A stretch of 64,000 nucleotides of DNA from Coffea arabica (taxonomy: Eukaryota; Streptophyta; Magnoliopsida; Gentianales; Rubiaceae): the NCBI RefSeq assembly GCF_036785885.1, contig NC_092322.1, positions 17,692,466 through 17,756,465 on the forward strand. The letters run 5' to 3'. The position numbers and the translations under genes were made by a program. Positions 49,211 through 61,554 of this stretch are shown here, piece by piece. The first letter of the stretch is position 1. Each line of letters starts with the position of its first letter. Under the pieces are notes generated by a model, which was not told where the DNA came from, searched no databases, and saw only the letters and a list, made by a program, of their open reading frames with translations.

Positions 49211-49465
49211 AACTATGCATAAATAGTTAATTTAGTGTAAACTACAATTATCAAAATGACAAACGTTTTATTGGGTTTAAGTCATCACATTCTTTGGTAA
49301 AATTAAATTTCAGTGAGGGTATTTTAGTAAATTGACCATGAAGAATCTATTAAATTGTGTCCACCTTTTTTTAGGGAGGTGATTGCTATTTCAAAACTCA
49401 TAGGGGAGGTCAATGCTATTACCATAAAACTCAGGGGAGGTTTCTGCAATTATCCCTTGTAAAAT

Positions 49466-51011
49466 TGAGTATGAGGTGTGAAGCAATTCAACTGAAAAAT
49501 TCTTCCATCTGTTGGCAGTTTATCATTCCTTAAGCTCGATTCCATAGTTTGTTCATTTGATAACATATTCGGGAAATTGACAAATTTGTTGTGTGATGGT
49601 TAATCGTAGAAATACATAGGAGTTTGACATCCAAACTCAAACGGTTAGTGGTAACATGTTTCAAAGGTTGTAGCTTATACTTCAGAAAATGAAAAGGAGG
49701 GGGGGATGGTTCATGGTGATGGCTAATCGAAAATACCCGAAAATTTTTTATATATCTTAATTATTATGGGTCATTTTTAATTAATTTTAAACGAAAGATA
49801 TTTCGTTTACTTTCAAAAAAACAAAAAAGAAGCGTATTTCACGTTTATTTTTCTTTAGAAAAATTTGGAAGTTGGCAGCTTAGTAGCATAAAAATTTAAA
49901 CTCTAGAAGTTGATATCAATGGACTTCAAAATTTAATTCGCAGTCACAACTTCAAAAGCTGTGTTTTATTTATCTTTTTTAAAAGATAAAACTATATTTT
50001 CAAGTTAAGCAACTTTCAAGAAACAATGTGTTAGGGATACTGTACAAAGCAACACATTATCCAAAAAAAAAAAAGAAGTAAATTTCAAGTATTGTATTGG
50101 CTTGTTTGTGAAATTCTGCGTATCATTGAAATTATAACCACTTTCCAATAAACAAGCATTTGCAGCCCAATTAAGCAATGGATGCTAGCAATCGTTTGAG
50201 GTTTAGTTATAGAATGGGCTTCCTTGTTTGACCCTCCATCCAATCAGAAAAACAAACTATGGACAAAATTAAGTCAAATAAATATGAAATAGAACAGAGC
50301 ATCTGATGAAGCTCACACTCAACATGGTCTGCAGTGGAGCTTTTGTATGATGTTTTATAGTTAAAAAAATTTATTGCCAGCAAAAGTTCACTTTTACCTT
50401 AGAAGTTTTATTGCAATGTTACTTTAAGGGTAATTACAGCATATCTACTAATACCAACTTCTTGGGGCTTATTTTGTAGTAAAATGATATGAATTAGTGG
50501 TGAAAATACTAATTTAGAAAGTTCTATAATAGTACTTAGTCCTAGCATTCAACATTCCTTGGTAAGGAGAAATAGAGTCATTTTCTTTTATTGTATTTGA
50601 CAACGTGATACACTTCATTGTGAGTTAAACACAAAATTGGAATGAAATTATATCATTTTAAAAGTAGATTTTATTTTTCAACTAAATTTAACAAGATAAG
50701 GCAATCTACTTACAAAATACGAATCATGGTACGTAACGATGCCCTCTTTAGTTGCGTTAAGCAAAAATTGAGTGTTTCATGATTCTAATCACGATAGTTT
50801 AATGCAAATTCAAGGTGGATATTCCACCATTTCAAATTTGAATGGTGGAGATTGTATTTTGGACTATCCACAAAAGTTGGCAAGCCCCTTACATGAACAA
50901 TGCCTATAGACAAATGAGTGTGTTAGTATCTATAGTTGTTCTCTCTCCCTTTCTCTCTCTCTAGGTAGAATAAAAGTTTGAGTGAGTTCGATTTCGATCA
51001 CCACTCGAAAT
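49466..51011. other. Intergenic, nothing recognised
   Basis: AT-rich sequence between the MULE-2 target duplication and the 190-bp repeat array. No frame with protein-like features was seen. Confidence 0.55.
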
Positions 51012-51785
51012 CTATAGTTCAATTGGTGATTTTGTTAGATGTGATTGGTTTAATCAACGCTTAATAGAGCGATTTTCACCAAGAATACAAAAGAAACAAT
51101 TTCATTCCTTTTATTCCCACGTCCATGTTTCAAGTCAATTGATGGATAATTTGTATAACAAAGAGCGAATTACACTATACAGCACCATCGTTACTTAAAT
51201 GTCTTGTAATCGGTAGCTCAATTGGTGATTCAGTTAGATGTGATTAGTTCGATCAATGCTTACTATCACAATTTCACCAGGATTACACGAGTAATAATCT
51301 CATTGCTTTTCACTTTAATCCTCATTTCAAGTCAATTGATGTTACAAATTGTGAAGTATCCTATACATTACCTTTCATTACTTAACGTCTCATAATCGAT
51401 AGCTTAATTAGTGATTCGGTTATATGTGATTGGTTCTCGATCAATGCTTACTATTGCAGTTTCACCAAGATAACATGGGTAATAATTTCATTCCCTTTCA
51501 CTTTAGTCCTTGTTTCAAGTCAATTGACGGATAATTTGTGTTACAAGTGAATTACCCTATGCATTACCTTTCATTACTTAAACATTTGTAATCTGTAGCT
51601 CAATCAATGATTCTGTTATATGTGATCGATTTGATCAATGGTTACTGTTGCCGTTTCACCACGAGAAATAATTTCATTCCAATTGTTTTCGCACCCTCGT
51701 TTCAAGTCAATCAATGAATAATTTGTATTACAAATAGTGAATTACTGGCCCTCAATACCTTTCATTACTTAAACGTCTCATAATC
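51012..51785. repeat. Four-copy tandem array, unit about 190 bp
   Basis: Units start near 51012, 51211, 51397 and 51593. Each opens with a variant of ATAGCTCAATTGGTGATTC, followed by TTATATGTGATTGG, GATCAATGCTTACT, TTTCACCA, TAATTTCATTCC, TTTCAAGTCAATTGATGGAT and finally CATTACTTAAACGTCTCATAAT. The copies have diverged by substitutions and small indels. No frame is kept through the array, so a coding origin is unlikely. Confidence 0.88.
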
Positions 51786-51863
51786 CGACAAGGATGCCAA
51801 TTGAAGCTAATGGCAGTGTTTGTTAATTTCAATTCAAATCTGCTTCACAATATACTTCATATA

Positions 51864-51892
51864 CATACACACACACACACACACATATATAT
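51864..51892 (+). repeat. (AC)n/(AT)n microsatellite
   Basis: CACACACACA followed by TATATATG; a simple sequence with no gene attached. Confidence 0.9.
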
Positions 51893-52049
51893 GCACATTT
51901 ATACACCCACACACATTTATATTTGCGTATATATCTTTTCATTCACCACTTGTATTCTCATTGTAATTACAACTTCCACTTCAATTATGACCACACAATA
52001 ATGTCCGTTTGTTTTATGAGATTATCTTATATTGATTAACGTCTTTCTA

Positions 52050-52367
52050 TCTATATATAAAGCAAGAGGCATGACCTTTGGTGTTAATTTTTTTTTTTAT
52101 TCTTTCTATATCAATTTTACCCTCATGTAAGCAATGATTTACACGTAATTACCACAAACAAAAATTTGGCAATTATTAAATTTCAATAACTTTCAACAAC
52201 TTCTGCTATTTTAATAACCTCCAACGACTTCTACTATTTTAATTTTCCACATCTTCTTCTTCTTCTTTTTTTTTTTCAAAGATTAGACTTCTAATTACTA
52301 GTATTCTTTCATTATAAAGAAACTATTTGTCTGGTGTGCACACCCATCGATGTGCTTTTTCCACTAG
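52050..52367 (+). mobile_element. Short non-autonomous Helitron-like element
   Basis: It starts A|TCTATATATAAAGCAAGAGGC, a common plant Helitron 5' end. It ends with a hairpin (GCACA ... TGTGC at about 52338-52355), then TTTTTCCA and CTAG followed by T. The A|...|T insertion site and the TC ... CTAG ends both fit. No coding sequence lies inside the 318 bp. Confidence 0.55.
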
Positions 52368-52373
52368 TTGTAT

Positions 52374-52683
52374 TTTTCTCGAAAACCGATAGAAACACAC
52401 ACACCAGTTAGATTAGAAACACTAAGGAGTCATCGTCAAATTGAGTCAGAAACTAATCTAAGTGATACCTACTACGAAACCCTGTTCAACTAATTGGTGA
52501 CAGAACAAGGCCCCATTGGACCTTAAACCCAGGTTGAAGAACCCACAATCTTTCGATGTGGGACGGAAGCCCCATCCCCCACCCCTCCCGAGCGCACCCT
52601 CACCAAATAAATGGTTTGCTTTTTCTCGGAAACCGATAGAAACACACACACCCAGTTAGATTAAAAACACTCAGGAGTCATTG
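52374..52683. mobile_element. 310-bp insertion with terminal direct repeats, class uncertain
   Basis: Two direct repeats of about 62 bp, at 52374-52435 and 52621-52683, both start TTTTCTCG and continue through AAACCGATAGAAACACACAC and GGAGTCAT. Identical 13-mers, CCACTAGTTGTAT, flank the whole unit at 52361-52373 and 52684-52696. The layout looks like a tiny LTR-type (TRIM-like) insertion, and the middle part contains TCCCACATCG on the minus strand, a phrase common in plant LTRs. The ends are not TG...CA, however, and a 13-bp duplication is long for an LTR element. Confidence 0.55.
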
Positions 52684-52696
52684 CCACTAGTTGTAT

Positions 52697-55600
52697 ACAT
52701 TGCCATTTTACAGCATAATTGACCATTCTTTTTCCTCCTGGCTAGCCCTCCTGTTATGCTGTTACTACCTTTTTTTTTCCCCGGCCATTTCATTCGTTTC
52801 AGCCACATTCTGCTTCTTTTTTCACCATCAACATTTTCTGCTACATGACTGGCAACAAAAACACATTATGTATAAGAATCAGAAAAGAAGAACAAACAAA
52901 AAGACAAGTGAAACCACCATTGCGTAATTTCACACGCTGGATAAATGAATCCACAAAAGGTCCTGAAGCATGCAATGTACTCCAGGTAGAACAAATTAAA
53001 TGAACTTAAATGATTTTCTTGCTATGAATTTAGTATCATGTTATGTGGAACACTTTCCTTTTCAGCATTTTAAAAGTACTAATGAGGAATCCTCACATTT
53101 GTGAGGTTTGTTTCAATGGCTCAATTCTCTACCCATGCTGTCACGCATCAAAGTAGAATAAGAGAGAAAAAACCTACCCAAAAACCATTTCGAGCTTCTG
53201 CATTAGGAACTACCTATGATTGCCGTAACCACCAAAATGTGCAGGGCAAGGTAGTCTCCTGACAGGTAATGGACAGCCCTTTCACCACCAAACTCATGAA
53301 AGCAAACAGAGATGATACAAACTGCGTTACACTCCAATTTTATCAAACAAATTAACTCTCATAGGTCAAATAATTTGCGGCTTCATTTCCATAGGGATCT
53401 TTCTTCAGTGGAGCACAAACAACACAGGCCTCATAAACTTATCTGCATGCTTCTGATTCCCATTGCTAAGATTACTGCCATATTTAGGAGTCAAGAATGT
53501 CAATGGATAAAAGGGGATGCAAACTTTGACTAGCTCTTTCAACATGGGTTTGAAATTTACAAGAAGAAAAGGCGCCGATCATTCCTCCTGCCTCAGGAAC
53601 AAGGAAGAAATTATATTGTAAACAAGGATAACCATTTTTTTTCTTTTAAAGGATAACTTAACAACCAATCCAAGAATATAACAATGGAACCATTAAACAA
53701 GCAAACAATTAGAGTCTGTCCTGAGGCCGTTCTCCAATAACAATGCAATGAATGGGGTAAGGCAATGTATATGTAGAACCACAGTTGCAAACCAGCTGCA
53801 CAACAGATAAAACAAACACAAACTTATTTGAGCATCAAAATATTGCTAAGCTAAGAAAATAAAGGTTGTCATACCTAGTTCCACAATTTAACAACCAACA
53901 AGGTGGAAAGCCAGAATTGTCCCAATTGAAAAGTTCAACAGATTCCTAATAATGGAGAAGTAACTAGCATGGATATGCCAAAACTATGGCAAGGGGCAAG
54001 GTAAGACTCCATGAATAACATTTCAAGATATGTTAACCAAAAGTGACTCACTTTTTCTCACTGGTGGAGAACTTCTGAGAATGGACCATGATTAACTAAT
54101 GAAAATGCACAAAAGCTCCTTACTCACAGCAGACAATTGGCAGATATTTGGAGGCCCTTGAACTTTAACTTGTGCTCAGATCTCCGGTACGATCTATTTG
54201 TTAAAATTTCAGAACTAGAAGATAGAGGATAAAGAGATATCGTAAGGTTCTAGAAGATCAGCATATAAATATATACTATCACATTACTAACATCAATTTT
54301 GAAGCTAATGAAATAATCAAATAAATTCGGAAATAGTAGATTCAACTTATTAAAAAGCTAAATACCATCATGAAAAGCTGTTAATGCAAACGAAACAAAG
54401 GATCTAAATGGCTTTCTGTAACCAGCTAGAGAGGAAAGTTCATTAGATTTTGGAAGATTTTACTGGATGTGCTACCTAGGGTGCACATAAAAATTCATTA
54501 CAAAAATTCAGTACCTATTGCTCAGGATTTTAACATAGTAGCATAAAGACTTAATAGTTGACACACAGGATGAACGCCAAGGGTATGCTTAACAAATGCA
54601 AGTTGGAAAGGAAGTGGTGTTCTTTCCCCTTTTAAGTTTCCCTACTATGGTGTTCTTTATCCACTGTGGACTAATGAGTAGTTGAATATGTGCAATTTGG
54701 TTATCTTGAGAAGGGGATTTATTTATTTTGGGATTCCTATAATTTATGCATGTTTCACAATGAACCATTTCATCCTTACAAACTTATTTGGTTTACAGAA
54801 GATTCTTGACATTATTTTCAAGAGAAAGGTGCCCTTTTTGTTTCTTCCACTGATATGCTTGTAAATGTCTTATATCTGGCATTTAGATACTAAAGCTTTT
54901 TGGAATCAGAAGGTTCAGAAACTTTTTCAAAACAACAATTTGCTTCACTTATTAATTTTGTATAACCAAAGGGGACATAAATCATAGTTCCTTTCTCTGT
55001 TTCAAAAGGAAACACGAAACAAGAATGGTAAACAAGGTGACAAGAGATTGTGTCCTCTGCTTGCTTTCTATCTCCAATATTAGCATGTGTTCTCCTCAGT
55101 CAACCTATACAGAAGAAACTAAGTTGCACTGCAGAATTTGATTTCTATAGAACCTTTCTCTGTAAGACACAGTAAAACTACTATATATAGAGCTTACTTT
55201 CAACAACTTTTGAATATTAAAGAAAAGATTATTGAACTTAAAACATGAAAAGTTACATTATCACCAAACCATGAAGATGAATAAAGATTAAGGTATACCA
55301 ATCAACTGGTGAAATCAGCTAACACAAGATGTGCAAGAAGTTTCTCCATCTCAATCTACAAGTGAAAGAGGACAGTAATCATTAACCAAAACAAAACTCA
55401 CATGTACATCTACCAGCACCATGAATTGGCGTATTCATTTACCTCAGTGTTATGCAGATCATTATATTCTGGGTAGAGAAGGATCTGTAGGATCATTAAC
55501 ACCATAATATGTGAAAGTTAATAAATTAAATAATAGCTTCTACAGAGATTGGGGAACTTAGGCCGCTTTCTTATAAAGGCGGTAAGCATTCCAATGGTGC

Positions 55601-57878
55601 AGATGCCCAAGGTGTGATCAGAAGAAACACCTTGTCCAAGCAAACCATTAATTTCCTAGCAGATAAAGGATTCTGTGATACAAGAGCGGTGCTCATGTTA
55701 ATAAGGAGTACAGCTCCCAAACTTTTCTCAATTTCACTAGTGGGGACAACAATGGTGTCCATCAGCTTCGCAGAAGGTCCATCTACTTCATCCATGATGT
55801 TGCCTTAACCAACTTTTAGAGTTTACGGAGATGGAATTAAGTAAATAAAAAAGATACCTACTGTAATCACAATATAATATTATTGAAACAAAAAGGTATA
55901 AGACATCAAATCTCAATCCACACCAACTTGCAGAAGAACGAAACCTTAACAATATCCTGACCAGAATACATAGCAAGTTGCAAAAGTTCAATAGGCACAA
56001 ACAATTAAATATCTGCACAAACACCATGACAAATTATCAAAGGTCCCTCATACACTAAATGCCTGCTGAAACCAGGAATTCCAAGGATGGTTGGACAAGG
56101 TGATAAACATTGTATAGAAGGTTACAGCCAAATAATCAGCGGCAGACAATGTCACCAAGACTGAGTCAGATAACAGCAGAGACATCCTATGTTCAATTTG
56201 TGAAGCTTTAGCATGAAGGATGCAGCTAGACAATCTTCAAAAGTGACCATGAAAATTAGTTTCAGATATCAAGATATCATTATTTTCTCATAACATAAAG
56301 AAATAGAATTTCTATAAATAATGGATAAGCATCAAGATAAAATATGCTTTATCACATACCAACATGCAGACACAGCACACCAGAAAAAGTCAGAAACGCC
56401 CTATAGCACCAAAATGTTACCAAAAAGAGAAGATAAACACCCAATCAATGAATACAGGCTTCAAATAATTGCATTAGTCAGATGTCACTTAAAGGTGAAA
56501 AAAGTCTAAAAAACCAAAACCATCACTTCAAGCAACCTACCAGGGGACTTAGCTAATTCGACTAACCTTCAGTTCTAGATTGTTTAGCTAATTCGTACAT
56601 GCTCCAAAGTTTCTATCCCACCAAAAACTCACCCCACGGGACACTCGTACACCACAGGTAAATTATGACACAACTAAGCAGCAGGTTAAAGAACATTGAT
56701 CATTCAGATTAGTCAGAAGTAGCAGTAGGCTGCACTTATTGCCCCACACTTCAAAGGGGAAAAAAAGTGTGCATATCTCTTATGGGATGTAAAGCCACCT
56801 CTTAGACAAAGGATCTACACCACAGTCTCATACTTTTACATTGCAATACTTCAAATAATAAGTCAGAAAGATATTAATGTGGATAAAGTACCTGGACAAA
56901 CCACAAAGCTATGCATCATATTCACAAACTTTTCAAAATTTGACTGCATCTCCTCCAGCCACAAAGTATCTATAGAGAATAAAAATCTAGTGCGACGTCT
57001 ACAGCAACACTATCTGATGTTGATTTGAAAATAAGTAAAATAAATGTAGATAAAGCATCTTGACAAACCTACAGAACAAAATTAAAATGAAACATTGAGA
57101 AATGGATCAAATTTACAAGCCAAGGAACAGTATATATGCTTTTGGTTCACATGAATATTCATTTAGACAAGAACTATCACCATAAATTAGAAACTGACAC
57201 TCCTCATGGTTCCCCTGTAGGAAGTCAATAGGACCACTAGTCTCCGCTAATGTAATCAAAATGTCATATAGGTTAAAAATGTTAACATTGATATTCAAAT
57301 ATTTCTTGATTTCCAATAATTACAAAAACTTTCATGCAACCGCTTTGTACAATTTAACATAATTAATAATTCTAAGACCCAATAAAAGTTGCTGCCAAAA
57401 AAAAAAAAAAACAAACACACACACTCTAAAATTACCACTTGGCAAGTGTAGGTCTATAAGTATATATCGGTCTATCATACTATGTCTTACACTGAATTTG
57501 AACAGCTTGAGATACCCGTCACTAGCAAGCTAATTCGCAGTCAACCTCACTGCAAATTATTACCCATTGAAGGGAGCAGATACCTCATCTACCATTCCCA
57601 ATCACAATCTTTAACTTTGAAAAGAAATTAAGACAAATCAGACAACCTATAAACTCGAAGACATAAAATTGGATATAATTATGCAACATGTGTACCGTTG
57701 GGCTTCAACTATTTCAAAACAGTAAATTAATGTCATAGGATTGACCTTTCATCCACCGTGTGCATAGCAAGAACCTCTAATGGAATCAAGAAAAGAATTT
57801 CCAATTTGTATTAACATGGGCAGATTAAAGTATTCTAAATACACCAGAACAAAAGACAAAGGTCAATATCTCTTGTCA
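52697..57878. other. Intergenic, no supported gene
   Basis: Five kilobases without a recognisable gene or complete transposon. One minus-strand frame, 55795-55571 (74 codons, starting MDEVDGPSAKLMDT), has protein-like composition but no family I know. The part nearest 57878 should hold the 3' UTR of the PPR gene, which is read on the minus strand. Confidence 0.5.
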
Positions 57879-60800
57879 TTAACTGACTATTTGCGTAACC
57901 CTTAGTTTCTCAAGTTTTTTTGCCAATGTCAGCACTGTATCTTCCTTCCCCTCATCAAGAAGAGCTTGCTTTAAGTTCTTAAACATTGGAGTTGGAGGTC
58001 TAATTCCCATATCTAACATCTGCTGAAAATATCTGCAGGCATCTTCCAATTTATTCTCATGGGACAAACTGTTAATCAATGATGAGAACATATGCATCCC
58101 AGGAAGGAATCCCTTAGCCTTCATCTGATTCCACACCCTCAAAGCCATATCTGTCCGCTCCTCATTGCAGAACATTCGCACCATAATCTCATATGTGCTA
58201 ATAGTTGGCTCGCATCCTGGTTCATCATTCATTTTCTGGAAAACAGCATATGCTTCTTGTGTTCTATGAGCCTTAATAAGATGATGAAGTATTATATCAT
58301 AAGTTCGTGAATTAGGACCAACACCACATATCCTCATCTCATCAACAATCCGGTAAGCATTATGGATTCGCATTGACCAACAATACGCCCCCACAACTGC
58401 ATTGTACGTGGGTGCTTCAAGAGCATGACCACTAGTCTTGGCCAGTTCAAAAAACTTGAGGGCCTCACTCAACCTTTTCTCTGATCCCAAAGCATTGATC
58501 AAAGTACAGTATATATGAGGAGTTGCTTTAATGCCCTTCCTCTCCATTTCATGATACTTTTCAACTGCTTCATGATAGTTTTTAGCCTTGCAATAAGCAT
58601 GGATCATAATACCATAACTTACAACATCTGGTGCAAAACCATCATCTCTCATTTCACGACAAACTTCATTTAATCTCAACAAATTCTGCTCTTGGCCCCA
58701 CCCTTCCAACAATATGGTATATGACTTAATATCAGGCTTAAACCTTTTATTCTTCCATTCGTCAAACACCTGCTGTGCCTTCTCCGGATGCCTGGACTTG
58801 CATAAAGTATCAATCAATCTGTTATAGTCTTGCAATTCTGGCCTCAGCCCAAATTTTTCCATACTCTCAAATGCATCAATGGCCTCTTTAACTTTCCGAG
58901 CTCGGGCATAGCGGCGTGAAATTAGGGCAAGAGAGTCTTTTGACAGCATGCCTTGTTGCCTCATTTCCTCGACTAGTTTCCATACCATTTTAAACTGTTT
59001 GACTTTTCCCAGGGATTCAATTAAAGTATTGTAGCTCGCTGAGGTGTGCTTGATTCCTTTTTGCTTCTCGGCCCACCTAAAAAAAGATAAAGCCAACAAA
59101 CCAGCGTTGCTGAGCTTCTTCAAAACTTCTTGCACCAACAATTGAGTGATCTTTATTTCAACTGAAGCAGATTTCATAGCAGAGTCAACATTTCCTGAGC
59201 CATTATGGTTGGACAATATTTGGCAGATTCTATCAGTTTGTTTGGCAATTTGGAGGCCGTTTACATCCTGGATAGGCATTGCATTCTCATGAATTGACCT
59301 GTAGAAGTAAAGACAAATGCACTTAAAATGAGGTTTCAAGAAAAACCCAATTGAATTAGGGGATAGTTTTCAGAAGACTTATACATTTTGCTACTGATTT
59401 CATTTGATAGGTTTTAGGAGGTTTAACTCAGAATCAACCCTCTTGCTTCTCCATTGTCTTTCTTCTTCTTTTGGAATTTAGCTTAAAGGAAAAAAAAACA
59501 ATTAAATGAATGAACTTGCATGACAGATTCAATAGGGTATACTCCAAATCCGGAAGCTACACTACTGTTAGTTCAGATTATGAAGAAGCTAAGAGAAGAG
59601 AAATTGACAAAGACAGAGGGGGAAGACAAGGGATAGAATCGAGCAGAATGATTTTCAGTCACAAGGATTGAAACTGTAATGCAAAGCCTGTGGGGAGGAG
59701 GTTGAAACAATTTGCCATACGCTTCTGACAAGTTCTGAAGCTGCGAAGGTGTGGATAGTGGCACTAGTACAGTGGATGGGTCTCAGAGATGTACAGCATA
59801 ACTCATGGACTGGTGGGAAAAGCTAAAGGAAGTAAGTAAACAAAGCGCAGGTAGAAATAGGATGCACGTGACTCTCATAGTTTTGTGGTAAATCTGAAAA
59901 GGGAGGAACAAACTCTTTATTGAAGATGAGATTATAAGAAGACTATTCAGAAAGCTGGCCAGGACTGGATTGAATTTAATCAGATTAATAAGCGGGTTGC
60001 CAGACTACAAAGGAAAACTGGGAACCTCCAGCAATACGTATTATAAGGATCAATGTAGCTGCAATAGTTGAACCCCACCTTAACATAGGCATGGTAGCCA
60101 GAGATCCTAAATGAGAGATCATTGTAGCTCGGGTGACAGGCAGTACAAAGAGCTCTATCAAAATTCAGGAAGCAGGAAAAATTACGAATGGAATCACTAA
60201 AACTCAGGGGACGGCAGGAGCAGAATTCATATTCAACCTAGCTGCAAACCAGTTGTTGATAAGCTTGAAGAAGGTCAAGTTTTGGATGTGACGCCAGCAA
60301 CATAGTCTAAGTTCTGTGTTTTCTAAATATTCCTTATTCTTTTTAAAGAAGAAGAAACTGGCAATACAATTAACCATCATATGTGATTCCCTGTATCTAC
60401 AAGAGTTAGCATAGGTTGATATTGGACAGCCACCCAGTTTGTTTTAAGTTTATATTGGCTAATAAAATTATAACTTTTCAAGGGGGAAAAATGAACGGAC
60501 AAAAATTCTTCTTCTACATGCACCTTCAATTTCCTTCTCCCATAGAAGAGCATTTAGTATAAATAGCGATCTTGAAAACTGAAATGGGTTAAACATCCAA
60601 GTTATAAACTAATTATGATGTAGAAGCAGTGTGTCATTACTGACAAGATCAAGCCTCTAAAGATCCAATATCATTAAAAAATACAGGGAAAAAAGCTAAA
60701 GCGTTCAATTCAGGCCTTTTAAATTTTAGGTAAAGATCAAAATATATACGTTAATGGTCCAGCTAGCAGTTCAACTTCTCGAAGTTAAACTTTCAATCAT

Positions 60801-61554
60801 TTATTGCTTTGTACTTATAAAAGGAAATTATGTTTACAGATTTTTCGTGTCATTCTCTATCTCACTCATCAGCCAGAAAATTCACAAACTTTCCTCAACT
60901 TTCAAAACCATGCCCAAGATGCATTCTCAGAGGGGGCCAATATTTCAAGCGCTTATTGGATTTGCTTGACAATCTCTTTGGTGGGATGTACTCGTTCTGA
61001 AGAGCATATAAAATGTTCATCAGGAAATACTAATTACACAATGTCTAATGCTTATGGATCATTTCCTGATCAAAGCATTTGTCCTGCAGCTGAAGCATCC
61101 CGCCCAAGAACAGAAGAATAGCTCATTTCAGTAGTAGCATATCCAAGAATGCTAAAGAAGAAGATGAAACTTGTAACTACAACATCACATAATCTTGCTA
61201 AAAAAATGAAATTGCAAGAAACTTATATCAGAATTAAAGCCCTCTTCAACCCAGGTGACTTCTCTTTGTTTCTCAATTCTTGCTACCATATTGGGCAGAA
61301 TCAAACCATAAACCAAAATCCAAAATGAGCTCTCTTGGTTGTGAAATTTCAGGAATTTATAAAGAAACAAAAACGAAATGGTAAAAAAAGGGGCCCCCCC
61401 GGGTGGTTAGGAAACTTTACCAGGAGCTTTTAGTAAGGGAAGTGGCAGGTTCTGAGGGTGACTGGGGCTTCAGGGATTGGTAGTAGGCCAGTTGGAGGAA
61501 GGGTGCAGCGTGGCGGCAGTGGCTCCGGCGGATGGTGGCCAGGAGGTGTTTCAT
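57879..61554 (-). CDS. Pentatricopeptide repeat protein, P class, mitochondrial (At1g71060-like)
   Basis: RNA-binding helical-repeat protein expected to act on organelle transcripts. Two exons on the minus strand: 61554-61421 and 59298-57879, with a GT-AG intron (59299-61420). The phase fits (TG|G) and the total is 517 codons, close to the Arabidopsis homologue. The first 45 residues (MKHLLATIRRSHCRHAAPFL...) are Arg/His-rich without acidic residues, a mitochondrial-type presequence. From about residue 129 to the end there are roughly ten 35-residue PPR motifs, for example SYNTLIESLGKVKQF, SYTILLEGWGQEQNLLRLNE and TYDIILHHLIKAHR. There is no E or DYW domain, so editing activity is not expected. 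Key conserved phrases (EVLKKLSNAG, RRYARARKVKEAI, VGAYCW, GMHMFSSLI) support the specific assignment. Reading upstream from exon 2 without splicing would give a false start. Confidence 0.9.
59299..61420 (-). other. Intron of the PPR gene
   Basis: A 2122-bp intron. Near its donor, at about 61390-61403, is an odd GC string (GGGGCCCCCCCGGGTGG). No coding or complete transposon sequence was seen inside. Confidence 0.7.

Larger units (their letters stand above)
48270..49370 (-). promoter_or_regulatory. MULE-2 transposase upstream region
   Basis: Non-coding sequence between the transposase start and the right terminal repeat. It includes a 36-bp tandem pair at 48580-48651 and a TTAG/TTAA-rich simple repeat at about 49066-49210. 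By position it must contain the transposase promoter; no TATA box stands out. Confidence 0.45.
43649..49456 (-). mobile_element. MULE-2: near-intact Mutator-like element with two genes
   Basis: The element is 5808 bp. The left end reads GGGAAAATTGTAGAAACCTC; the right end, reversed, reads GGGATAATTGCAGAAACCTC. The similarity continues for about 90 bp through further CCTCCCCT-type blocks. The 9-bp target duplication TTGTAAAAT is perfect (43640-43648 and 49457-49465). Inside are a plus-strand GRF zinc-finger gene near the left end and a minus-strand transposase gene filling the rest, with 3' ends facing each other. The perfect target repeat and the small number of coding lesions suggest a fairly recent insertion. 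Confidence 0.93.

Noticed and set aside
52374-52683. Cassandra TRIM element
   Set aside because: The TCCCACATCG phrase suggested it, but no 5S rRNA-like promoter sequence is present and the ends are not TG...CA.
57879-59339. Starting the PPR protein at 59339
   Set aside because: The first 14 residues of that reading are intron; a CAG acceptor at about 59299 joins in phase with a transit-peptide exon at 61554-61421.
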